Shown in pieces: positions 6,371-13,015 of a stretch of DNA of 13,015 bases (position 1 is the stretch's first letter; each line of letters starts with the position of its first letter). A program made the position numbers and the translations under genes. Origin of the DNA: CG2-30-46-19 sp034414555 (lineage in GTDB: Bacteria > Chloroflexota > Dehalococcoidia > GIF9 > AB-539-J10); assembly GCA_034414555.1 (NCBI GenBank), contig DAOUMA010000001.1:1-13015 (forward strand), read 5' to 3'. The notes under the pieces are model-generated. The model was not told where the DNA came from. It made no database searches and saw only the letters and a program-made list of their open reading frames with translations.

Positions 6371-6861
6371 ATCGGCCACGGAACACTTGCCAGTGCCCAG
6401 CTGAGCAATAGGCATTGGTCAAGGGTCATGTATGCGTAAGCCAGCAATGCTAAATTATGGGTGAGCTTCGTGCCTAAACCGTTTACTCATTGCACAGAAA
6501 CTCAAGTGTAAACCTCGACTAATTTACGTGCCACTACCCTCGAAAATTACCCTCCTTTGAAAAATCGTACATTCTTAAATTAAAGGCCGCTTGGTTAAGT
6601 ATAATCGTGGTTGATTTTCTCATTTTGGTTGTTTGTCCTATTGTTACGTTAAAGGTAACAAAACAAGCAACTGTTACCCCACAATTGCCTTTTTCGTTGA
6701 ATCTGATAACCTAGCGTGTTTATTCCCCCCTTTCGGTCGCGCGTCTCAATATAAGAAAGAACCTTCCAACACAGGGGAAATTCCCAGGCAAAAAGAAATG
6801 CCCTTTATACCAAGACAGAGGGCGCTCAGAAGTCGCTTATCTCAACGAGTCAGCTACTGCT
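6371..6861. other. Convergent intergenic region with alternative hairpins
   Basis: This 491-bp gap lies between two gene ends and should need no promoter, yet it holds TATAAT at 6600-6605 on the plus strand (no good -35). Two competing stems follow: TTGTTAC/GTAACAA (6641-6647 with 6655-6661) and GGTAACA/TGTTACC (6654-6660 with 6672-6678). They share the middle arm, so only one can form. No convincing protein is encoded; a 112-codon frame at 6633-6971 runs antisense into the HtrA gene and has no coding character. A small RNA or a relic of lost sequence is possible. Confidence 0.3.
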
Positions 6862-8061
6862 TCAATCCGACTGGTTCTTATCTGGATTTCCCTTGCCATG
6901 CCCGCCCCAGGGCCAAGGGAGACTTGGTTGCGGTACAGGTTGTGGGGTCGCATTGGCCGAAATCTCGGTAGGCCATGCCTCAAGGGTCACCTGGACGTCT
7001 ATGCTCTGGCCTTCACGTAGCACTGAAAGGGTGACCTTGTCGCCAACTTGCTTGGTATTCAAATAGGCTGACAGATCCTCGACGCTCGTCACGGACTTGC
7101 CGTCCACAGCGGTAATCACATCTCCTCCTGAAGCTGGCGCACCGCTGGCGTCGGTGCCGCCACCCTTAAGTCCTGCCTTGTCCGCGGGACTGTTCCGTAC
7201 GACGGTCACCACATAGACGCCTTGGTTTACAGAAAGACCCAAACTATTGGCCTGCGACTGCGTCAGGGCAATGCCACTGATGCCAAGCCATGGTCGAGTC
7301 ACCTGCTTACCTGCCATCAGGTCAGGCAGTGCCTTCTCGGCAACATTCGAAGGTACCGCAAATCCGATACCGCAAGCGCCCGTAGCCACTGATTCAATAG
7401 CGGTGTTGATTCCGATTACCATGCCATTGGCATCAAGCAATGGTCCACCGGAGTTCCCCGGGTTAATCGCAGCGTCAGTCTGTAACAACCCTGTCATGCT
7501 ACCGGTGCTGCCGCTGAGGCTGCGGTTTAAGCCACTGATGACACCAACGGTGATGGAGTCAGTCAGGCCATAGGGACTGCCTAAGGCTATGGCCATCTGT
7601 CCGGGTTTTACAAGGCTCGAATCGCCAAACTGAAGCGGGGTTATTGCGGACACAGATGAAGAGTCAACGCTTATCAGGGCCAGGTCATCAACAGAGTCGG
7701 TGCCAACCACTTTAGCGTCAGCAGTGTTCCCGTCCTTGAATACAACCTGGATACTCGATGCTCCATCGACGACATGGTTGTTGGTGAGGATGTATCCCTG
7801 AGTATCTACAAGGAAGCCGGAACCCTGCCCCTCCTGGAAGGACTGGCCGTAGAAACCGGTTCCTTGTTGAGTCACCTTGATCTCGACCACCGCTGGGCTG
7901 GCGCTGTCATAGATTGCCGTGACATTATCCTGGCTGTACAAAACGGGAGTTGCCACCGTGCTATGAGGTGCAAATATCGTACCCATACCTACGGTGTAGG
8001 CTGCTACGGCGATGAGCAGCACCGCCAGCGCAGCAATTATCTTGTCCTTCACTGTTTTCAT
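6862..8061 (-). CDS. Membrane-anchored HtrA/DegP-type serine protease with PDZ domain
   Basis: A second S1C protease, intact at 399 residues. One N-terminal hydrophobic helix (about 8-30) acts as uncleaved anchor or signal. The protease domain (about 48-250) has the triad H96 (TNNHVV), D126 (VDDLALI) and S204 (NPGNSGGPL). One PDZ domain (about 256-368) contains a Gly/Ala-rich insertion (GGGTDASGAPASGG). The C-terminal tail is Pro-, Trp-, Gly- and Lys-rich (PWPWGGHGKG), disordered and positively charged. It starts at ATG with AAAGGAGG 7 bp upstream, a strong site. It lies on the opposite strand from the lipoprotein HtrA and converges with the deacetylase. The two proteases differ in anchoring (helix against lipid) and tail, suggesting separate localisation rather than simple redundancy. 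Confidence 0.94.
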   Translation of the reverse strand: MKTVKDKIIAALAVLLIAVAAYTVGMGTIFAPHSTVATPVLYSQDNVTAIYDSASPAVVEIKVTQQGTGFYGQSFQEGQGSGFLVDTQGYILTNNHVVDGASSIQVVFKDGNTADAKVVGTDSVDDLALISVDSSSVSAITPLQFGDSSLVKPGQMAIALGSPYGLTDSITVGVISGLNRSLSGSTGSMTGLLQTDAAINPGNSGGPLLDANGMVIGINTAIESVATGACGIGFAVPSNVAEKALPDLMAGKQVTRPWLGISGIALTQSQANSLGLSVNQGVYVVTVVRNSPADKAGLKGGGTDASGAPASGGDVITAVDGKSVTSVEDLSAYLNTKQVGDKVTLSVLREGQSIDVQVTLEAWPTEISANATPQPVPQPSLPWPWGGHGKGNPDKNQSD

Positions 8062-8491
8062 CCTTTCCTCCTTTCTCTACTGAGCTATTAAGCCCAATGT
8101 AATGACAACGTTATTTGCAGTAATTAATCCATCAACTTTTTTGCCCCTAACTACCCTAACTTCCCCTTTTGTAGCAATATTGCTTTCATTGGTCATAAAA
8201 TATCTTACAAGGATATTGTTAAGAATCCATTAAGACTGCTGAAATAATGATAAAGAATAAGCTTTTCCTCATCATTAATGTATAACGAAAAAGTTGGTGT
8301 TTGGTTAGTAGTGACTTGGGGATATTCTTAAAAAAGATGAAGTGTTTCCTAGGATGGCAGATAGCCTTTAGATACACACGAAACCCTCTATTGGTGCGGA
8401 AGGTGGCTACGACTTTGGGAGCAGGGAGTGATATTTGCTAGACGCTAGACACTGGAGTAACAATCTGGACGATTGTTCAACCTTACCACCA
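8062..8491. other. Upstream region of the second HtrA gene
   Basis: This AT-rich region should contain the promoter of the minus-strand protease gene. On the minus strand TTAATG (8233-8228) and TTAACA (8222-8217) are 11 bp apart, with TTGTAA (8210-8205) close behind. The spacing recalls Pho-type boxes, but no good -10 follows at the expected distance. An inverted repeat, TAATGAT and ATCATTA, encloses the stretch around 8247-8277. No gene is seen. Confidence 0.3.
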
Positions 8492-8518
8492 GGTAGAATG
8501 GGGGTTCGCTATTCTACC
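8492..8518 (-). terminator. Hairpin at the end of the small beta-rich protein gene
   Basis: GGTAGAAT and ATTCTACC form a perfect 8-bp stem with an 11-base loop, overlapping the stop codon at 8509-8511. No T-run follows on the minus strand, so it is only a candidate 3' end for the DUF6125-like operon. Confidence 0.35.
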
Positions 8519-8742
8519 CGAAAAACAGCAGATGCCACAATGCGTTTTTCTAGATATATCCTCAAGTTATATTCTCGCGGTTGATCGGAAACAACCCACG
8601 GATTGTGAAAGGCTACCAGACCTGTCTGACCCGGCTCCCAGGCCTTAAAATCTTCTGGTGAACTGACATCCACCTCTTGCCCTGTCTCCTCGTGAAAAAA
8701 GGTATATCGGGAAAAGTACACCCACAGACACCTAAGGGGCAT
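8509..8742 (-). CDS. Small beta-rich protein, possibly N-terminally truncated
   Basis: A 77-residue frame of unknown function. Its second half alternates hydrophobic and polar residues (TGLVAFHNPW, YNLRIYLEKRIVASAVFRVE), as in an Ig-like beta-sandwich. The phrase resembles the last strands of bacterial Ig-like modules (general pattern YT-x-IYL-x-x-x-LVAS-x-xF-x-V). The start gives little: there is no signal peptide, and the protein begins almost inside a strand (RCLWVYF), so an N-terminal part may be lost. The ATG is 10 bp after the stop of the preceding DUF6125-like gene, behind GAAGG, so it is probably co-transcribed. In another frame, ATG AAG at the stop codon gives only six residues. Confidence 0.5.
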   Translation of the reverse strand: MPLRCLWVYFSRYTFFHEETGQEVDVSSPEDFKAWEPGQTGLVAFHNPWVVSDQPREYNLRIYLEKRIVASAVFRVE

Positions 8743-8752
8743 GTTCCTTCAT

Positions 8753-9256
8753 TTACCATCTGATTCTGAGGATGATTTCACAAGTTCCATTGCAGTTATT
8801 GGTGTTCTTCTCATTGATAATTTCACCGTCAAGGTTCATAGCTTTGAGCCAGGATTCGAATCTTAGCTTGGCGGCGCATTGATGAATCTCTGTGATTCCC
8901 GCTTTACTCACCATCTTATGGACATAGCATTCCAAGACATGCCCCAGGAGTGTGTTATTGTCCATGACCCTAATCTCGTACTTGTGCTCTTCGGGGAAAT
9001 AGAGCGGAGCGGCGATTTCCATCAGTGCTTTCAAATCCTCAATATTCTTTATCTCTCCGTAACCGGTCTCCGCGAGTAATTGTTTTATCTCTGTTTTTCC
9101 TATGGATTTGACCACCGTGAGATTTAGTTTAGTGGCGGCATCGAAACCAAGTTCCTCTACTGATTTTAAGAACCACCTTCCATCGTGCAAAAGCCATATG
9201 TTGCGCAGGAGCCTTTCCCTTTGCTCAGGTGTAAGGATGACTCTTTTGGCAATCAT
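8753..9256 (-). CDS. DUF6125-like protein, second of a tandem pair
   Basis: A cytoplasmic protein of 167 residues without signal peptide or membrane helix. The first third has the pattern LLRNIWLLHDGRWF (W21, H24, D25, W28, F29), then G53-x2-EIK. The C-terminus holds Cys residues (CAAKLRF; NNCNGTCEIILRI). The order resembles DUF6125-type proteins and, more loosely, L-2-amino-thiazoline-4-carboxylic acid hydrolase-like proteins, whose activity depends on a Cys. I recall this resemblance and could not verify it. It begins 15 bp after its upstream paralog; its GAGGAGG ribosome site overlaps that stop, pointing to coupled translation. The substrate is unknown. Confidence 0.75.
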   Translation of the reverse strand: MIAKRVILTPEQRERLLRNIWLLHDGRWFLKSVEELGFDAATKLNLTVVKSIGKTEIKQLLAETGYGEIKNIEDLKALMEIAAPLYFPEEHKYEIRVMDNNTLLGHVLECYVHKMVSKAGITEIHQCAAKLRFESWLKAMNLDGEIINEKNTNNCNGTCEIILRIRW

Positions 9257-9271
9257 ATTTTGTGCCCCTCC

Positions 9272-9781
9272 TCAGAAATCGAATCTAAAGTCCCTAGAGC
9301 AATGACCGTCGGTATGCATCATGCAACCCTCTACCTGGGGAGAAACGCTGTATCTTATCCCTAGGCCATCAAACCAACCATAAATCCGCTCCATAATTCC
9401 ACACTGGTATTGGTCAAGGACACCCATCCGCTTCATTCCGTTGTAGGCAAAGCAGTCTTTCCACTCACCGCGAAGGGTGTTTTCTAAAGGAAAGCTATAG
9501 GTGAAGTCCATAAAATCACCTTTGACTATACTAAACACGGCGTCGATCAGTAGTTTGAAGTCTTCAAATGTTTCGACCTTGTCTATGCCCGTCGCTTTTT
9601 GAATCCTTTTGATTTCTATCACCCCCAGCGCCCTGACGGCGGCTTTATTTATCTTGTTTGTTTTCTCGATTCCGCATTCTTGCAGACAGTGATAGAACCA
9701 CATCGCATCATGCGTCATCCAGTTCTTAATTAATAGTTCCTTTAGCTCCTTCTGACTCAGTAATTTCACATCGGCTGTCAT
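9272..9781 (-). CDS. DUF6125-like protein, first of a tandem pair
   Basis: A cytoplasmic protein of 169 residues, paralogous to the next gene: W21, H24, D25, W28, F29 and G53-x2-EIK fall at the same residue numbers. Extra Cys residues appear (HCLQECG; DQYQCGIMERI), and the tail MMHTDGHCSRDFRF has a His-Asp-Cys cluster that could be catalytic or metal-binding, as inferred from the ATC-hydrolase-like resemblance. The ATG has AAGGGAG 8 bp upstream. It is the first gene of the operon, and a perfect 29-bp palindrome lies 36 bp before its start, so it is likely controlled by a dimeric regulator encoded elsewhere. Confidence 0.78.
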   Translation of the reverse strand: MTADVKLLSQKELKELLIKNWMTHDAMWFYHCLQECGIEKTNKINKAAVRALGVIEIKRIQKATGIDKVETFEDFKLLIDAVFSIVKGDFMDFTYSFPLENTLRGEWKDCFAYNGMKRMGVLDQYQCGIMERIYGWFDGLGIRYSVSPQVEGCMMHTDGHCSRDFRFDF

Positions 9782-9817
9782 TGAATTGACTCCCTTAGTG
9801 ATTGTCGTTTCCCAGGC

Positions 9818-9846
9818 AATGATTATAACAAATTGTTATAATCATT
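9818..9846. promoter_or_regulatory. Perfect 29-bp palindrome, predicted operator
   Basis: AATGATTATAACAA, a central A (9832), then TTGTTATAATCATT: 14-bp arms with no mismatch. TATAAT is present on both strands (9837-9842 plus, 9827-9822 minus). The minus-strand copy could be the -10 of the DUF6125-like operon, with a leader of about 35 bases, though no good -35 is seen. An AT-rich symmetrical site over a -10 is typical of a repressor operator (MarR, ArsR, PerR/Fur or TetR type). No gene in the window encodes such a repressor. Confidence 0.6.
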
Positions 9847-9891
9847 CTACAACAGCGAAATAGGTTACTCAAGAGGTTGCCAAACACATAT

Positions 9892-10284
9892 TTAGCCACT
9901 TTTCTTCCCTACTTTGGATCGCAGGTAAGCATTGATAAACCCGTCTAGCTCTCCATTGAGCACTGCTTCAGCCCAGGAATCGAAAGGAATCTTCGCTAAA
10001 GTCGGACTCACAGGTTTGGATAAGTCACTGTGTGCTAGAATCCACAATCCCAGTCTGAGTTCGTGTAAGAATTCCAGGAACTCTTCTAAGTTGATGCTAT
10101 GGATTCGATATCGGTAAGCCGCCGACCTGTAGAGGGTATTGATAAGCCGTTTTTCCTCTTTCGGGCTTCTGTTGAGGAGCACTTGACGAAAGCTCAGAGT
10201 AGTGGGCATACCAAATGGGACCGAGCTACCTGCGCCTAGAAAGAAGACGATAGGTTATGCAACTATATGCTTATTAACCTGCAT
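9892..10284 (-). pseudogene. Remnant of a SIR2-like NAD-binding protein
   Basis: The frame encodes PIVFFLGAGSSVPFGMPTT, the N-terminal NAD-binding motif of SIR2-like proteins (GAG-x-S-x3-G-x-P), then an acidic helix (INLEEFLEFLHELRLGL) as in SIR2_2-type domains. Two lesions are visible. Upstream, ATG at 10284 (MQVNKHIVA) runs in frame into TAA at 10257-10255, just before the motif. Downstream, the frame stops at 9892 without the NYD-type motif or the rest of the domain. The first ATG after the motif (10209) gives 105 residues lacking the NAD loop. SIR2-like NADases are common in anti-phage systems (Thoeris ThsA, DSR types), so this may be a defence-gene relic. The family call is firm on the motif; the system is not determinable. 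Confidence 0.65.
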
Positions 10285-10476
10285 CCTACTGGTAGTTTAG
10301 GCTAGCTACTTCGCAAAATCAACATGCCGGGACTACTCTACAATGCTCTCGCATACCCGTTGTTATTATTATCCGTCGTGTGGGTGTCATTGCGCTCTTG
10401 CTGCCTGTGGCTCGCTTGCTGGGGTTCGTTTGATGTGGATACTACCCTTGGAGCGTCGAGCACGATTGAACACAAG

Positions 10477-10934
10477 TCAGGAAAATGGTTCAAGAGAAAG
10501 TCCCAAATAAACTGAGGCGACATTTATCCCCAGGGCTTTACCCCTCTCCTCAATAGGAAATACTGAGGTTAGAATCGCTACCCCGGTGCTATACATCATT
10601 GCCTCTCCGATTCCTTGTAAGACCCTGAACGAAATAAGCAGAGTGGCAGAGGTGGAAGTGGCACAAAAAAGAGAAGAGAGTGTGTAGAGCAGTATGCCAA
10701 ATGTAAAAATCCTCTTCCTTCCGTACATATCTGCTATCCTTCCAGAGGGGACGAGAAACACTGCCGCAGCTAGAAGGTATGAGGTAGCGACCCAGCTTAA
10801 TAGAACTGCATTCATCCCAAATTCTTGCCCTATTGACGGAAGCGCAATGTTGACGGAAAAACCCATAAAGGGCGTAAGGAAAGAGGCTAATGAAATAACA
10901 AATAAGGCAGCCTTTTAGTTGCCGCGTTATTCAT
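10477..10934 (-). pseudogene. N-terminal remnant of a DHA2-type MFS transporter
   Basis: From ATG 10866 the frame gives 129 residues typical of 14-helix drug exporters: TM1 (FMGFSVNIALPSIGQEF), motif A GRIADMYGRKR (42-52) and RVLQGIGEAMMYS (81-93). Homologous sequence extends upstream to AALFVISLASFLTPF. There the frame meets a stop at an A4 run (T4 at 10913-10916). One extra A joins it to an ATG at 10934 (MNNAATKKAALFVI), a natural start. The 3' end is lost: the frame stops at 10477 after LGLSLEPFS, where the family continues G-P in TM5, and nothing downstream resembles a transporter. About 330 residues are missing, so this is a non-functional remnant. Confidence 0.8.
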
Positions 10935-11201
10935 GCTCCTCATCATAATACTGGTTTATATAATCGGGCTTCTCTATTGCACTTAGCGGGGCTTTGTTAG
11001 AAGCAGCCTCCATACTTTTCCTCGGTTCCGAGCAGCGGTGTAATTTCCTTCGGCGGTCAGCACAGGGTTGCCTGTCGGATAGGGTGATTGTAAGATGTAG
11101 CGGCACTTGCCAGCCAGGTGGTGAAACTAGACTGGAAGGGAAGTTTTTGAATCTTGTTCAGATGTTGCTCAGTAATCATTAGCTGTAATAACATATAGTC
11201 T
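10935..11201. other. Region before the amino-acid permease
   Basis: No supported gene. A plus-strand frame of 62 codons (10994-11182) has no ribosome site or family. AT-rich sequence just before the permease (TAATAACATATAG) may include a -10, but I cannot place a promoter. Confidence 0.2.
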
Positions 11202-12521
11202 ATGAGCGTCTCTTCACTCAGGCCTAGAAAAGAATCGATTGGATACTGGTCGGTTATTTCGATTGGTATTGGTGGTATGGTCGGTGGCGGCATCTTCGCC
11301 GTGCTCGGTCTGGCAGTTCAACTAGCACATGGTGCAACCTCAATTGCGTTTGCCCTGGCAGGTATAGTGGCTTTGATTACAGCCTATTCCTATGCCCGGT
11401 TGTCGGTAACATACCCAACTCGGGGCGGAACAGTCGAATTTCTGAACCAAGCTTTTGGACCTGGAATATTCACAGGTGGTCTCAACATTCTTCTCTGGTT
11501 GAGTTACATCGTCATGCTCTCGCTTTATGCTTATGCCTTTGGCAGCTATGGGGCCAGTTTCTTTCCCGAAGCCATACAGGCAGTCTGGAAGCACATACTC
11601 ATCAGCGGAGCGATTGTTCTTTTTACCGGCCTGAATATTATGGGCGCTAAGACCGTTGGAAAATCTGAAGACTACATTGTAGCATTGAAAATTGCCATAT
11701 TGTTTGTGTTTCTGGGTGTTGGCTTACTGAGTGTAGATATTGTGCGGCTGGAACCAGCAGCATGGAGCAGCCCGGCGCAGGTGGTTGCCGGGGGAATGAT
11801 TATTTTTCTGGCTTACGAAGGATTTGAGCTTATCGCCAATACGGCTGAAAACGTGAAGAATCCACGCAAGACGCTGCCTCGTGCCTACTATTCAGCGGTC
11901 GGATTTGTTATTGGCCTGTATGTCCTCGTCTCTCTTGTGACGGTCGGGAATTTGCCTATAGGAGAGATTATAGCTGCGAAGGATTATGCACTTGCTGAGG
12001 CTGCCAGACCTTTCCTGGGAAGTCCCGGCTTTATCATGATTGCTATTGCAGCTTTGCTGTCAACAGGCTCTGCAATCAATGCCACATTGTATGGCACAGC
12101 CCGCGTCAGTTACATAATTGCTAAAGAAGGGGAATTGCCAGAGGGTTTGGAACGAGAAACATGGCACAGACCTATCGAGGGACTGTTGATCACCTCAGGT
12201 CTGACGCTACTGATAGCAAACATATTCGATGTATCCCGCATCTCAACGATGGGAAGTTCCGGTTTCCTGCTCATCTTTGCCGTTGTAAATGCTTCGAATG
12301 CTCGCCTGGCCTCAATGACTGGATCCCGAAGATGGATACCTATTCTTGGTGTCATCATTTGTCTGGGGGCCTTAGCAATACTGATATGGCAGAGAGCCAT
12401 GACATCGCCTCAAGAGTTGCTGGTACTGGTAGTAATGGTCGGTTTAGCCTTCCTTGCTGAGTCGCTTTACCGCAAAGTTACGGGAAGAACAATCAAGCCA
12501 TTGCATAAGGGGATCCCCTGA
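11202..12521 (+). CDS. APC-family amino-acid permease
   Basis: A secondary transporter of 439 residues with about 12 membrane helices, complete. Helix 1 carries the unwound substrate-site motif GIGGMVGGGIFAVLG (22-36). The family signature AYEGFELIANTAENVKNPRK (204-223) covers the helix 6 end and following loop, and an STGSAINA segment lies further on. Members import amino acids or polyamines with cation symport or by exchange; the substrate cannot be read from sequence. It starts at ATG with MSVSSLRPRKE. No good ribosome site is visible, so the leader may be very short or initiation weak. It sits alone on the plus strand beside remnants on the other strand, so it is probably a single-gene unit. 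Confidence 0.92.
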   Translation: MSVSSLRPRKESIGYWSVISIGIGGMVGGGIFAVLGLAVQLAHGATSIAFALAGIVALITAYSYARLSVTYPTRGGTVEFLNQAFGPGIFTGGLNILLWLSYIVMLSLYAYAFGSYGASFFPEAIQAVWKHILISGAIVLFTGLNIMGAKTVGKSEDYIVALKIAILFVFLGVGLLSVDIVRLEPAAWSSPAQVVAGGMIIFLAYEGFELIANTAENVKNPRKTLPRAYYSAVGFVIGLYVLVSLVTVGNLPIGEIIAAKDYALAEAARPFLGSPGFIMIAIAALLSTGSAINATLYGTARVSYIIAKEGELPEGLERETWHRPIEGLLITSGLTLLIANIFDVSRISTMGSSGFLLIFAVVNASNARLASMTGSRRWIPILGVIICLGALAILIWQRAMTSPQELLVLVVMVGLAFLAESLYRKVTGRTIKPLHKGIP

Positions 12522-12900
12522 TTCGAGTCTCCACTGAAGCAACACAATGGATAAACTCTCGATGCCAATTGGTGCCAAAGAATACCCTGTTATCATCACG
12601 CAGCCCTGCCTATCAGCGGGGAATAGGAAGAGACGATGAATTGTAACCAGCGGCATAAGCATACAACGATGCGTTCGGAGAACACATTTCATTATTTTGT
12701 TTTCCCACCACCCCTGAAAGGTTAATCTCCTTTTCCAAAAGCTGTGCTTTATTCTTCTAAACGCTAAGAGAGGACAAACATCAGGATTTCACCTAGACGC
12801 TTAAGGCAAATTCAGAGCGGTAATAAAGCCATAATGAGTATGCCGCTGGGGATTTCCCCGACTTAGCCAACTAGAAAACTGCACATTTCGCCCTATTGTT
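12522..12900. other. Gap between the permease and the right-edge gene
   Basis: No clear gene or intrinsic terminator. GGGGATCCCC lies at the permease stop but has no loop. An 11-bp inverted repeat, CCAGCGGCATA (12647-12657) and TATGCCGCTGG (12839-12849), encloses 181 bp of non-coding sequence, a size and form compatible with a very small degenerate element. A 30-codon frame (12547-12639) lacks a ribosome site. Confidence 0.3.
12647..12849. repeat. Inverted-repeat-bounded 203-bp segment
   Basis: Perfect 11-bp inverted repeats (CCAGCGGCATA / TATGCCGCTGG) stand at both ends. No target duplication is recognisable and the interior has no open frame of note. It could be a MITE-like relic or a chance pair. 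Confidence 0.25.
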
Positions 12901-13014
12901 TTATTTCCCTCGGGTCTTGCGAGTGCCCTTTGGGACATAGTCGAAGAACCTCTCAATGGTATCACCCGAGGTCCATTCCGCTCGAATCCTCGTTCGCTTC
13001 TCCGCTCTGCGCAA
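12901..13014 (-). CDS. C-terminal end of a basic protein (5' end outside the window)
   Basis: A minus-strand frame enters from the right edge and stops at TAA 12903-12901. Its 37 residues are very basic: LRRAEKRTRIRAEWTS, then GDTIERFFDYVPKG and a TRKTRGK tail. The lysine/arginine-rich ending suggests nucleic-acid contact, but that is inference and I do not recognise the family. Confidence 0.55.
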   Translation of the reverse strand: MRRAEKRTRIRAEWTSGDTIERFFDYVPKGTRKTRGK

Positions 13015-13015
13015 A

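Noticed and set aside
6633..6971. Plus-strand frame of 112 codons
   Set aside because: It runs into the antisense of the HtrA 3' end, has no ribosome site and a non-protein-like composition.
10338..10523. Minus-strand frame overlapping the end of the MFS remnant
   Set aside because: It reads the MFS 3' end in the wrong frame and continues into low-complexity Asn/Gln/Thr codons.
10994..11182. Plus-strand frame of 62 codons before the permease
   Set aside because: There is no ribosome site and no recognisable family; it is probably a chance frame in degraded sequence.
12510..12519. GGGGATCCCC at the permease stop as a terminator
   Set aside because: A palindrome without a loop and without a T-run cannot act as a standard intrinsic terminator.
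12547..12639. Possible 30-residue small protein (MDKLSMPIGAKEYPVIITQP)
   Set aside because: No ribosome site or conserved feature; short frames of this length are expected by chance.

Overview
The window looks like a chromosomal segment from a bacterium of moderate GC content. My best guess is an uncultured member of the Chloroflexota (Dehalococcoidia-like). This rests on gene style only: paired PDZ serine proteases, a membrane-anchored LmbE-type deacetylase, a tandem pair of DUF6125-like proteins and Gram-positive-like regulation. No rRNA, tRNA, CRISPR array or intact mobile element is visible, so the assignment is an inference.

Left half (about 300-8060): a cell-envelope stress and remodelling region. 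On the minus strand an OmpR-type response regulator, a sensor histidine kinase and a PAP2 lipid phosphatase form a compact operon (4-bp overlap, then a 14-bp gap). Divergent from it, a secreted PepSY protein is followed by a lipoprotein HtrA/DegP-type protease and then a membrane-anchored PIG-L/LmbE deacetylase. A second membrane-anchored HtrA protease converges on them from the right. The 217-bp gap between the regulator and the PepSY gene holds two divergent promoter candidates with the same layout: hexamers on an 11-bp period, then 9 bp, then a -10 hexamer. This suggests that the regulator drives both its own operon and the PepSY-HtrA arm.

Right half (about 8500-11000): an accessory, partly decayed region on the minus strand. 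It holds a tandem pair of paralogous small proteins (DUF6125-like, possibly related to ATC hydrolases) with a small beta-rich protein behind them, and a perfect 29-bp palindrome just upstream of the pair. Next come the N-terminal remnant of a SIR2-like NAD-binding protein, interrupted by an in-frame stop, and the N-terminal remnant of a DHA2-type MFS exporter. An intact APC-family amino-acid permease follows on the plus strand. Both window edges carry the C-terminal ends of unidentified genes.

Three genes (kinase, lipoprotein HtrA, MFS) are each broken by one base at or beside a short homopolymer, and each can be rejoined into a family-typical protein by a one-base change. Either the assembly has indel errors or these genes are decaying. 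This matters before any functional reading.
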